Assembly (NCBI GenBank): GCA_964605665.1
Contig: CAZSDP010000020.1
Location: 1 to 64,000, forward strand
Direction: 5' to 3'
Source: CAZSDP01 sp964605665
Lineage (GTDB): Bacteria > Planctomycetota > UBA8108 > UBA1146
DNA: 64,000 nucleotides
The notes beneath the pieces were generated by a model. The model had not been told where the DNA came from. It saw nothing but the letters and a program-made list of their open reading frames with translations, and did no database searches. Position numbers and translations under genes: made by a program. Below are positions 15,120 through 24,400 of this stretch, piece after piece (position 1 is the stretch's first letter; every line of letters starts with the position of its first letter).

Positions 15120-16661
15120 CTACTTTGCCCAGCTGGGGAACTCACCCTCGGCGATGCCCAAGATTTTCCCAGCAAGAGCCATCCAAGTGGTGATCAAGAT
15201 CACGCCGATCATGTTGACGACGATTCCGGTTCTCGCCATCTCACGGATGGAGAGCCGCTCGGTAGCGAAGACAATCGCATTTGGGGCAGTGGCGACCGGT
15301 AACATGAATGCACAGGAGCATGCGAGGGTTCCAGAGACCATCAAAACCAGAGGATTCAATTCCAATGCTACCGAGAGAGCGGCCAATACCGGGAGTAGCA
15401 TCTCTGCAGTCGCAGTGTTCGAGGTAAGTTCGGTCAAGAAGGTCAACAGTAGGCAAACGATGGCAATTGTGACGAGGGTTGGAAGCTCACGCATTCCACC
15501 GAGTCGCTCGCCGAGCCAAAGGGAGAGCCCCGACTCCGCAAAGCCGAATGCCAATGCGAAACCGCCTCCAAAGAGGAGGATGAGCCCCCAGGGGATCCGT
15601 TGCGCCGTTTCCCAGTCGAGCACCCGTGCGGACCGATCTTCCCCAGTGCGCGCGGGTAGGACAAACAGCAATAGGGAAACCATGATCGCTACGGTGCCAT
15701 CGTCGATGGCCCGTGGATCGGGAAGAATGCGAGACCAACCGGGGATGACCATTCCACCGATGGTGAGGTCGGCCCGAAAGAGCCATAGGAGTATCAGTGC
15801 TCCAAAGTTCAGTAGGACGGCACGTTCTGCAAATGACATCGGGCCGAGCTGAGCTTTTTGACGCTCAATCAGTTCGCCATCGATTTTCGATTCTCCGCTG
15901 TTTCGACAGAACTTGTAGGAGAGATACAACCAAGTGAGGACGAAGAACATGGCGCTGAATGGAAATGCGAAGAGAAACCATTGGGCGAATGAGATCTCTG
16001 GAGCCTCAGGAAACAAGTTCGTGAAGATTCTCGAAAAGGAGAGATTGGGAGGAGTCCCGACCAAGGTTGCGGTTCCGCCGATCGAAGCGCTGTAGGCGAT
16101 TCCGAGGAAAATCGCGACGCCGAGAGAGCGTGCCTGGGGGCGAGGAAGCTTATCTTCGAATTCCAAGACGATCGCTAGAGCGATCGGAACCATCATCATC
16201 GTTGTTGCTGTGTTAGAGATCCACATCGACAAGAACCAAGTCGCGGCCATAAATCCGAGGAGTAATCGCCATGGGTGGACTCCCGTGCGACTGAGAATCC
16301 ACAGGGCGATGCGTTGGTGGAGATTCCATTTCTGCATCGCGAGGGCGACAAGAAATCCGCCGATGAAAAGGAAAATCGTGGAGTTCACGTATTGATCGGC
16401 AACTTGCTTACCGGGGAGGACTCCAAGAAGAGGAAAGAGCACGAGCGGGAGCAGAGCGGTGGCCGCAAGGGGGATCGCCTCACCGATCCACCAGATCGCC
16501 ATCCAGATGGCGATCGCAGCAGTGTGGGTCACATTTGGATTTTCGGGATCGAGGTCGACAAAAGAGATCATCAGGGTGGCAGTGAGAGGACCAAGGACCA
16601 GTGCTACCTGGCGTGCCTGCGATCCAAGTTTGCGCGGCGTCGAGTCTGACATCTCGCTCAT
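15120..16661 (-). CDS. DASS (SLC13) family sodium-coupled dicarboxylate/anion transporter
   Basis: 513 residues with about 11-12 hydrophobic helices. Two SNT motifs of the divalent anion:sodium symporter family are visible: ISNTATTMMM in the first half and LTSNTATAEMLLP in the second. GTPPNL and a Pro-rich TAPNAI segment near the C-terminal half also fit. Expected substrates are succinate, malate, fumarate or sulfate, imported with sodium at the inner membrane; the sequence does not settle which. It is transcribed convergently with the nuclease gene. The next gene upstream on its strand (BioY) ends 41 bases away. Confidence 0.9.
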   Translation of the reverse strand: MSEMSDSTPRKLGSQARQVALVLGPLTATLMISFVDLDPENPNVTHTAAIAIWMAIWWIGEAIPLAATALLPLVLFPLLGVLPGKQVADQYVNSTIFLFIGGFLVALAMQKWNLHQRIALWILSRTGVHPWRLLLGFMAATWFLSMWISNTATTMMMVPIALAIVLEFEDKLPRPQARSLGVAIFLGIAYSASIGGTATLVGTPPNLSFSRIFTNLFPEAPEISFAQWFLFAFPFSAMFFVLTWLYLSYKFCRNSGESKIDGELIERQKAQLGPMSFAERAVLLNFGALILLWLFRADLTIGGMVIPGWSRILPDPRAIDDGTVAIMVSLLLFVLPARTGEDRSARVLDWETAQRIPWGLILLFGGGFALAFGFAESGLSLWLGERLGGMRELPTLVTIAIVCLLLTFLTELTSNTATAEMLLPVLAALSVALELNPLVLMVSGTLACSCAFMLPVATAPNAIVFATERLSIREMARTGIVVNMIGVILITTWMALAGKILGIAEGEFPSWAK

Positions 16662-16701
16662 ACCACCTGCATCTTTGCGATATCGACGGGGGATCTTCGG
16701 T

Positions 16702-17337
16702 TCATTTGCGGCTGCGAATGATGAGGGTCACCGCGGTCGCCTTGAGAACTGCCCCGGGGAGGAAAGGCCAAAATCCCTGTGAGAGCAAAATGGCCAAAGA
16801 GTACTGATCGACTTCCATGAACAGAGTTTGATAAACCGCGAGCCAAATCAAGCCGGGTAGGAAGAGGAGAAGGGTCGCCACTCCCATCCCCAAAAATGCG
16901 GTTGAGAATCGACGAGCCCAACCGCGTTCGACAAGGGAGCCGGCAAGCCATGCCGCGGGAAGGAAGCCGAGGAGATATCCGCCAGTGGGACCGGCGAAGT
17001 GATGCACACCAAATGAGAATTCCGCGAAGACGGGCAAGCCTGACGCGCCTTGGGCCAGATAGAGGGCAACCGCCATCGTTCCTCTTCGCGATCCCAAGAT
17101 CGCCCCGACCAAGAGAACGGCGAAGCTCTGCAAAGTGATCGGGACCACAGAGATGGGGAGCCGGAGGGAGATTTGTGCGCACGCTGTGATCAAGAGAGAC
17201 CCGCCGAGAACGAGAAGGGTCACCTTGAGAAGTGAAGGCGAAGGAGACGCCAAAGCTCCCGAGTGTGGTGCTCTCCAGGAAACGTTCTGGTGCGAGCCGA
17301 CGGCATCGGCGGTCGGCTCTTCTCGGAATTGTTGCAT
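16702..17337 (-). CDS. bioY: Biotin transporter substrate-binding component BioY
   Basis: A 211-residue S-component of the ECF-type biotin importer. Family marks are the VPITLQSFAVLLVGAILG helix, the LAQGASGLPVFA segment and GPTGGYLLGF, with about six membrane helices. An N-terminal extension of about 35 polar residues precedes the first helix, so the true start could be downstream; ATG 17337 has only a weak ribosome site. No bioM/bioN energising genes are adjacent, so BioY may act alone or use a shared ECF module. The 250 bases upstream to 17588 contain no gene and no riboswitch I recognise. Confidence 0.92.
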   Translation of the reverse strand: MQQFREEPTADAVGSHQNVSWRAPHSGALASPSPSLLKVTLLVLGGSLLITACAQISLRLPISVVPITLQSFAVLLVGAILGSRRGTMAVALYLAQGASGLPVFAEFSFGVHHFAGPTGGYLLGFLPAAWLAGSLVERGWARRFSTAFLGMGVATLLLFLPGLIWLAVYQTLFMEVDQYSLAILLSQGFWPFLPGAVLKATAVTLIIRSRK

Positions 17338-17588
17338 CGGAACACCTCTACCGTTGTTGGAAGCCCCTCCAAGCTGAGGGGACTCTTGAGCGCTGGCAAA
17401 TCTCCGGTGGAGCAGAACTCCCGGGCTAAATTCCCCCGCTGAACTCTCCTGCGGGTCAGGTCGTCAGTCAGGGAGACGCTCGGCAGACTCTATATTGCCG
17501 ACTGGACTTCGCGAACTCCACCGGATCTTCGACGATCGTTGCAGCGAAGCCGTGTACCTGCTGTGCTGTTTCGTTTGCTGGCGACCCT

Positions 17589-19100
17589 TCAGGCCCTCGG
17601 TTTCAATTTCTGGCGATCGAGAGGGATTCCGTAGCGTTCCAGACGTCGGTACAGGTTTGTCTTGGGAATTCCCAAGCGACGCGCGGCTTCCGCCTTATTC
17701 CCACCGGTCTCTCTCAAGACTTCGCGAACAACTCCTCCGCAGATGATCCGCTCGAGATGTTCCAAGTCGCAGCCAATTTGATCGCGGATTTGCCGGGTGA
17801 GGGGGTGGGGGATCGTGATTTGCCGTAGCCTCGGAGAGAGATCGGTGGCATCGATTCGGTTCGGTTCCAACGCGAATGCTCGCTCCATCTCGTTTCGAAG
17901 TTCTCGAACATTCCCGGGCCACGGAAATCCCTCTAGGTATTGAAGGGCACGGTCGGTGATTTCGGGAGCCGATCGATGATGAGAACTTGCGACCTGCTCA
18001 AGGAAATGCTTCGCCAGAATCGAGACATCTCCTTCTCGCTCGCGTAGCGGTGGAAGCTCAATACGGATCACATCGATACGGAAGAGTAAGTCGGAACGGA
18101 ATGCGCCCACGTCAACTTGCTGATCGAGATTTCTGTGGGTCGCGGTGACCAATCGGAAGTCGACCGGCCTGGTGACGGTTGAACCGATGCGCCGAACTTC
18201 GCGTTCTTGCAAGACTCGCAAAAGCTTCGATTGGAGCGCAGGTCCCATCTCTCCGATTTCGTCGAGAAATAGAGTTCCGCCGCTTGCTTCCTCGATCAGG
18301 CCTTTTCGAGATGTATGGGCGCCAGTGTATGAGCCTCGCTCTGCCCCAAACAGCTCGCCTTCCAAGAGGGTGTCTGAGATCGCCGCACAATTCTCGCTGA
18401 CGAAACGCCCCTTTCGGCCTGACAATCGGTGGATCGCCTTACCGATCAGCTCTTTTCCAGTCCCACTCTCACCAAGGATCAGCACGGAGACGTGAGTCGG
18501 TGCGACTTTCTCAACCATTTGAAGTTCATGGGCCAATGTCGGGGCTTGTCCAACCAGTTCTGGGAACCGACTGAAGACATCTGGTGGACTGGGGGATGCG
18601 GAGGAGATCTTCCACGCTGCTTCGAGACGATCGAAGATCAAGCTGGGTAAGGACGGGTGTTTGTTGGAGTCTTCCGTGGCGACAAAGAGACAGGCAGCTT
18701 CGGAGCCGTTCTCGAGGATCCAAACCCTTCCTCCCGATACTCCATATTCGCTGAGGCCGTTTCGATTGGGGAGAGGGTTGAGGCGGGTTGGAATTCCCCG
18801 ACCCACTCCGACGACGATCTCTGCTGACTGTTCGATGGGGTCGACGCGGTAGATCCCTGCGCCCGAACCGTGGATTGCGTCGGCCACCTTTCGAAGCGAG
18901 GAGAGGAGCTGCGCAGCTGCCTGATCAACTCCACCGATATGTCGCCCCGAGTTTGCACGTTTTTCAGGATTTGGAGAGAGCTCTTCTGAACCCCCCGATG
19001 GCGACTTCACTTGGCCATTTCGGGGAGATTGCTCCTCAGTAGATTCATTTCTGTCCGTTGGATCTGGCAAGTTGGGAATTGACTCGATCACAGGCACCAC
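17589..19100 (-). CDS. Sigma-54-dependent transcriptional activator with N-terminal sensor domain
   Basis: 503 residues. The N-terminus (about 50-175) resembles a GAF-type sensor (KVADAIHGSGAGIYRV opening). The AAA+ central domain has Walker A GESGTGKE, the sigma-54 contact loop as GSYTGA instead of the canonical GAFTGA, Walker B GGTLFLDEIGE, and the WPGNVRELRN motif. The C-terminal Fis-type helix-turn-helix is NKAEAARRLGIPKTNLYRRL. It should activate RpoN-dependent promoters in response to a small ligand. There is no receiver domain, so it is not a classical response regulator. The start is GTG 19100. Target genes are not apparent nearby. Between 19101 and 19419 I see no gene. Confidence 0.92.
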   Translation of the reverse strand: MVPVIESIPNLPDPTDRNESTEEQSPRNGQVKSPSGGSEELSPNPEKRANSGRHIGGVDQAAAQLLSSLRKVADAIHGSGAGIYRVDPIEQSAEIVVGVGRGIPTRLNPLPNRNGLSEYGVSGGRVWILENGSEAACLFVATEDSNKHPSLPSLIFDRLEAAWKISSASPSPPDVFSRFPELVGQAPTLAHELQMVEKVAPTHVSVLILGESGTGKELIGKAIHRLSGRKGRFVSENCAAISDTLLEGELFGAERGSYTGAHTSRKGLIEEASGGTLFLDEIGEMGPALQSKLLRVLQEREVRRIGSTVTRPVDFRLVTATHRNLDQQVDVGAFRSDLLFRIDVIRIELPPLREREGDVSILAKHFLEQVASSHHRSAPEITDRALQYLEGFPWPGNVRELRNEMERAFALEPNRIDATDLSPRLRQITIPHPLTRQIRDQIGCDLEHLERIICGGVVREVLRETGGNKAEAARRLGIPKTNLYRRLERYGIPLDRQKLKPRA

Positions 19101-19419
19101 CTCAAAAGCACTGCGAACCGAGGCACACGTTCAATCGAGAATTTCGACCGAATCGAGCGGTACCTCAGAACCACCCTCGCAGAGCCCCGACTGAGCCGAA
19201 ACGCTGCGAGCTATGGCGAAAGGCCGAAAGAGCGATACGAAGCAGCCACTCTCTCGAACTCTGGGTGAACGGGAACGCTCTCTTTCCTCGCTGTCGTTTC
19301 GCCCCATGACAACGAAGAGAATCTACAGATACGCGAACGATTGCGTTTCGTCAACAGTTCGCAGTGCGGATTTTCCCCCTTCGATGAGGAAAATGGCCGA
19401 ATCCCACGATTTAGGTGAG

Positions 19420-19448
19420 TTGACACTCTCAGATTCGCCCGATATGTT
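19420..19448 (+). promoter_or_regulatory. Sigma-70-type promoter of tRNA-Asn
   Basis: A perfect TTGACA (19420-19425), a 17-base spacer and TATGTT (19443-19448) lie 41 bases ahead of the tRNA, giving a short 5' leader. Confidence 0.75.
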
Positions 19449-19489
19449 TCTCAGCCGTCCACCGATACCGGTGGCGGAGAATTTGACGA

Positions 19490-19564
19490 TCCCCGGTAGC
19501 TCAGCGGTAGAGTAGGTGGCTGTTAACCACTTGGTCGTAAGTTCGAATCTTACCCGGGGAGCCA
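19490..19564 (+). tRNA. tRNA-Asn (GTT)
   Basis: The cloverleaf can be folded by eye: acceptor TCCCCGG/CCGGGGA, D-arm GCTC...GAGT with AGCGGTAGA loop, anticodon stem GGTGG/CCACT with loop CTGTTAA (anticodon GTT at 19522-19524), T-arm GTAAG/CTTAC with TTCGAAT loop. The discriminator is G and CCA is encoded (19562-19564). A promoter and terminator flank it. Its 3' end is repeated near 35141 and 49970, so it may be an integration site. Confidence 0.96.
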
Positions 19565-19567
19565 TGG

Positions 19568-19602
19568 ACGCCCTCGCGCGAAAGCGCGGGGGCGTTCTCT
19601 AT
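19568..19602 (+). terminator. Rho-independent terminator of tRNA-Asn
   Basis: The arms acgccctcgcgc (19568-19579) and gcgcgggggcgt (19584-19595) pair around GAAA with one G-U pair, followed by TCTCTATTT. The first ten bases are identical to the arm of the terminator at 49982. Confidence 0.85.
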
Positions 19603-19994
19603 TTATCAGAAGGACTTATGACGGCACACTGCCCCCGATTCGAGGTCGTGTGCGGGTGCCCGAACCCGCGCCCCTGCGAACTGGCCCCGAAGTGGTTAAC
19701 AGATTCCGCTCGGATCTCGGGGATGCTCTCTTGAGGCGGGGAGAGAGCCGCGCTAGTGGTTGACGTTGACCCCATCTTTTCCGCGCCCCATCACGAGATG
19801 CAGCCTGTGCCCAGACTCACGGCGAATCTGTAGGGGCGACTTCCTAGGTTACGCCCAGCGGCTGGATCTTCCCTCCGATCAGTCAGGATCGATCAGGGCC
19901 GCCTCCTCAAGCTCAGGAGCGGTAGAGTGGCGAACGTCGCCGTAGCCACTCGGAAAACTTCCACGGGTGAGAGATCGAAGGGGCGAGACACGCC
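19603..19994. other. Intergenic, no gene recognised
   Basis: About 390 bases between the tRNA terminator and the next credible start. Open frames here are short and without recognisable features. This is the left edge of the GC-rich segment. No integrase gene is present, although an island inserted at a tRNA would often have one here. Confidence 0.6.
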
Positions 19995-20618
19995 ATGCCG
20001 ACTCGTGACACCGAGTACAGCGAGCCAACTCCGGGTCGAGGAATCTCGTTCCGCTCTGTCGCGATTGTCTGTGCCCTGATCCAAGGCGCGCTGCTCATCG
20101 GGGGCGTCGTCGCCTGGAACCTCCTGGATCCGATCGCCGGGCGCAGCGAAGAAGACCTTCGTTCACTTGCAGTGGCTGAGAAATCTAAGCTAACTTCGCT
20201 CGTGGAAACTCTCCGATCCTCGACGAGGAGTCAGGCAATGGGAATCATGGGGGCGCAAATCATTCTGCATCCCAGCAACGAGCGATTCTTCTACAACGAG
20301 GGCGACGATGAGTGGCAGGACGAGAGTGCGCAGCGACTTTCAGCCGAGAAGCTTGAGAATCGCACCGGCATTTCCGATGGTTCGCTCCGTCAGGCCATGG
20401 CTCATTGCCAGGACTTGGACTTCCCCTCCGTATCGAGTTCCTGGTCCGTTCGCGATTCCAGTTTCACAGTGACCGTCTACGCGGGAGCCTTGCTCGGCGG
20501 GTGGGGTCGTCGAGGATTGAGCTATTGCGATCGTGACTTGGCTGCGACGAGAGTTCCTTCATATCGGTACAGCAAGACGGACGTTCCCGGATGGTACGTC
20601 CGCGAATACCTCGACTAG
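19995..20618 (+). CDS. Small membrane-anchored hypothetical protein
   Basis: 207 residues with one N-terminal hydrophobic helix (VAIVCALIQGALLIGGVVAW, about 22-41) after a short polar start. The rest is a soluble domain with four Cys and no motif I recognise. The ribosome site before ATG 19995 is poor. The frame is supported mainly by length and a plausible anchor topology, so it could be a non-coding frame. It lies at the left end of the GC-rich segment, with a transposase remnant downstream. Confidence 0.45.
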   Translation: MPTRDTEYSEPTPGRGISFRSVAIVCALIQGALLIGGVVAWNLLDPIAGRSEEDLRSLAVAEKSKLTSLVETLRSSTRSQAMGIMGAQIILHPSNERFFYNEGDDEWQDESAQRLSAEKLENRTGISDGSLRQAMAHCQDLDFPSVSSSWSVRDSSFTVTVYAGALLGGWGRRGLSYCDRDLAATRVPSYRYSKTDVPGWYVREYLD

Positions 20619-20725
20619 CAGCTGTCCCCCTCACCGAAAGTCTTGCCACATCGTTTGATGAGTTGAGTGGATGAATTGGCTCCCTCCCCAGCGTGCAGCG
20701 GTAGCTGCACAGAAGGAGAGTGGAG

Positions 20726-21150
20726 ATGTCCACAGACCCCTTTGGCAGTCCTCCCGAAAGCAGCGGAGGAAGAAACGGCCCCTCAGAATCTGAGTCTGAC
20801 TGGCCGGCTAAGCCACCCGGCGCACCTCGGCGGGGGCGCCGCCTCGTCTCTAAGAATCAACCCAAGCGGCGTCTTCTCACCGGTGAACAGCGACTCCTCG
20901 CACTCGATGCCTGGAGGCGCAGCGGTCTTCCCGCCGGTGACTTTGCGCCACTCCTGGGTGTTTCCCCACACACCCTTTACAAGTGGCGGCAACTCCTTAT
21001 CGATGAGGGACCCGCTCGACTCCTGGGTCAGCCGGGGCGTCGATCGGTGGGATGTGCCTTACCGACGGCGACGCGCCGTGCGATCGTTCTTCTGAAGGAG
21101 ACGCACCCCGAGTGGGGGTCAGAGCGCATCTCGAGCGAGTGCACTTCGAG
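20726..21150 (+). pseudogene. Truncated transposase (HTH/integrase type) remnant
   Basis: ATG 20726 has an intact AGAAGGAGAG ribosome site. About 140 residues read as the N-terminus of an IS3/IS481-like transposase: a helix-turn-helix (AWRRSGLPAGDFAPLLGVSPHTLYKWR) followed by HPEWGSERIS, which in intact elements leads to the DDE integrase core. After about 21150 the similarity stops, and the frame runs unrelated sequence into the next gene without an in-frame stop. No DDE residues, terminal inverted repeats or target duplication were found, so the element is dead. Confidence 0.75.
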
Positions 21151-21403
21151 GAGACATGCAACAACGCCTGTGCGCCTCTTCACAATTCGGTCACCCTTCT
21201 CTTTGCTCGTTCTTTACCGAGTGTCCTGTCTCGGAAATGCTCGCCAGCTGACCGAGCGAACCAAAGATCCACGAATGCTCATCGAACATTCAAGTTCACT
21301 TCACGTGATGGGTGTCCACTCCTCCTCACGCCACTCCGATGGGAGTGGTGCGTCTCCCGCCCGGCAATCGAGCGGCTTTTCCGTCAACTTCGAGGAGGAC
21401 TCC

Positions 21404-24400
21404 ATGAGAATCCCGTGTCTTTGCAAATCCCAGCGCGCGCTCTTTGCGTTCGCTCTCTCTTTCGCCATGTGCGCGCTCAGCGCCGCGAATCTCTGGGCTG
21501 GTGGCGGAGTCGCCATCAACGAAGTTCGGATCGATCAGGGGGGTGCGGACAACGACGAGTTCTTCGAGCTCCGCGGGTCTCCGGGTGAGTCCCTCGAGAA
21601 CTTCGCGTACATCGTGATCGGCGACGGGACGGGGGGAAGTGGCGTCATCGAGTCGGTGACCGATCTCTCGGGCCATGCCCTCGATGCGAACGGCTTCTTC
21701 GTCGTCGCGGAAGGGACGTTCTCGATCGGTGTGGCGGGATTGACCGCGACCTTGAACTTCGAGAACTCCGACAACGTGACGCACTTGCTCGTCGTTCTCG
21801 ATCCGCTCGCGACCGCTCCAGCGACGGGGGACGATCTCGATGCCGACGACAACGGCGTCCTCGATGTCGACGAAGGCGGTCCGGCTCCCTGGGTCGGAAT
21901 TCTCGATAGCGTCTCCCTGGTCGAAAACCTCGATGTCCCGGCGAGCGGAGAGTTCTTCTACTCCCCGACGGTCGTGGGGCCGGACGGTACGTTCGTCCCC
22001 GGGACGGCTTGGCGCTGCGGGAACGGCTGGGTCATCGGCGACTTCGACCTCAGTCTCATGACGAACACACCGGGCGCCGAGAACACCTGCCCCAGTGAGG
22101 ATTGCACGAACGGAATCGACGACGACGGCGACAATGCGGTCGACTGCGCCGACTCCGACTGCTTCGGTGAACTCATCTGCATCGCTCCGGGTCCGGAGGG
22201 ACCGCGTTACGGGATCGAGCCGATCGGCACCTATGCGACGGGAGTGTTCGACGGGAGCGCAGCGGAGATCGTCGCCTACGACGCGCGGAGTGGGTCGGTC
22301 TTCGTGACCAACTCGGACGCCGGCTCGATCGACGCTCTCTCGCTCGCGCCGAGTGGCGCCCTGACCCTCACCGGTTCGCTGCTGACGACCGGCAGCCCGA
22401 CGCACGTGCGGATCTGGGATGATGGCGTGGAGAGTTTCGTCGTCGCCTCGGTCCCGAACGCCGACGGCAACCTGGGCGGCACGGTCGAAGTTCTCACCAC
22501 CGCGGGAGTCCCGGTCGCCAGTTACCCGGTGGGCGTGCTCCCCGACATGGTTTTCATCACTTCTACCGATCTCGCGATCACCGCGAACGAAGGAGAGCCG
22601 ACCGGGACCGGAGACCCCGAGGGCTCGGTCTCGATCGTCGACTTGACGACCGGCGTGGTGACCCCTGTCTCCTTCACCTCCTTCGACGGGACCGAGGCGG
22701 CCCTGCGCGCCGCCGGGGTTCGGATCTTCCCGGGTGTGTCGGCGAGCGTCGATCTCGAGCCGGAGTACATCGCGGTCTCTCCCGACAACTCGACTGCGTA
22801 TGCGATCTGCCAAGAGCAGAACGCCGTGGCCGTGATCGACATCGCGACCGCGACGGCGACCGCGATCGTTCCGTTGGGAACCAAGGATCACTCGGTGATG
22901 GCGAATGCCATGGATGCCAGCGATCGGGACGACACGGTCAACATTACGACCTGGCCGGTGCGTGGGATGTACATGCCCGACTCCGCCGTTGCGTTCGAGG
23001 CGAACGGCAGCGTCTATCTCTTGACCGCGAACGAGGGAGATGACCGCGGCGAGAACGAGCGCGTGTCGTCTCTCACGCTCGACGCGACCGCGTTCCCGAA
23101 CGCCGCAGAACTCCAGCTCCCCGAGAATCTCGGTCGACTCTCGGTCTCTTCGATCGACGGCGACATCGACAATGACGGCGAGTACGAAGAGCTCTACTCC
23201 TACGGGGCACGCTCCTTCTCGATCTTCGACATGACCGCTGGCGGAGCACTGACCTACGATTCGGGGAGTCAGCTCGAGCGGGTGATCGAGGATCGCGAGT
23301 TCTTCCAGTTCGGCTCCACCAACGACGAGAACGGCAGCTTCGACTCGCGGAGTGACGCGAAGGGTCCCGAGCCGGAGGCGGCGACGATCGGCACGCTGAA
23401 CGGCCGAACTCTCGCGTTCATCGGCGCAGAGCGTCAGGGTGGAATCGCCATCTACGACGTCACCGATCCGAACGCGGTCCGCTTCCACAGCTATGCGAAC
23501 AATCGCGACTTCGGAGGGGACGCCGAGCAAGGGACCGCGGGCGATCTCGGGGTCGAAGGGCTGGTCTTCGTGCCGGCCAGTGACAATCCGACCGGCGAGC
23601 CGATCCTGATCGCTGCGAACGAGGTCAGCGGCACGACCACCGTCTTCCGGATCGTGGATCTCCCGGTGACCGAGTTGCGCATCGGGAGTGACTTCGCGCC
23701 GAGCGGCGGCGAGGTCGAGCTCTCGGTGTTCCTCGACACCTACCTCGGAGATGCCACCGCATGGAGCTACGGCGCCTGTCACGATCCGAGCATTCTCGAC
23801 CTGGTCTCCGTCGCCGACGGTTCCGATCTGCCGGGAGTCCCGGCGGGCAGCACCCAGTTCAACCAGATCTCCGTCACTCCGGTCGGTTTCACGGTCGCCG
23901 TGGTCGTCTGCTTCGAGGCGTGCGTCGCTCTGACCGAGGGGTACGACGCAGAGCTGAACGTGGCGACGTATGACGTGAACGGAGCGGTGGGCGTCACGAC
24001 CTCCGTCCAGTTTTGTGAGACCATCGGGAGTCCCGTGGTGGAGAACGTGGTCTCGGTCGGAAGTCTGACTTTCAGTCCTGCGACTCTCGACGGCGCGGTC
24101 GAGATCACCGACCCCGAGCCCCCGTTCGAGTTCGCCGTCCTCGACGGTGCGGGAACCTACTCCAACTCCGGACTCGGGACCGTCGCGACCTCGGTCACCC
24201 TCGCGCAGGTCGACGGCGGAGCGCCGCTCGCAACGACCGGGTTCTCGGTCGCCATCGGGTGCGAAGCGTCCCAGCTCACCCCCGTCGCTGTTGATCCGGC
24301 CGGGGTTCTCCTCACCGTGGCGGGAGGCGCCCCGGACTTCTTCCAGCCGACCCTCTTGGCCGGGGGGATCACCTTGGGCGTGATCTACGACTTCTCGACC

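Noticed and set aside
19323..19565. 80-residue minus-strand frame across the tRNA
   Set aside because: Antisense to tRNA-Asn; the VRFELTT-like peptide is a known artefact of reading a tRNA T-arm backwards.
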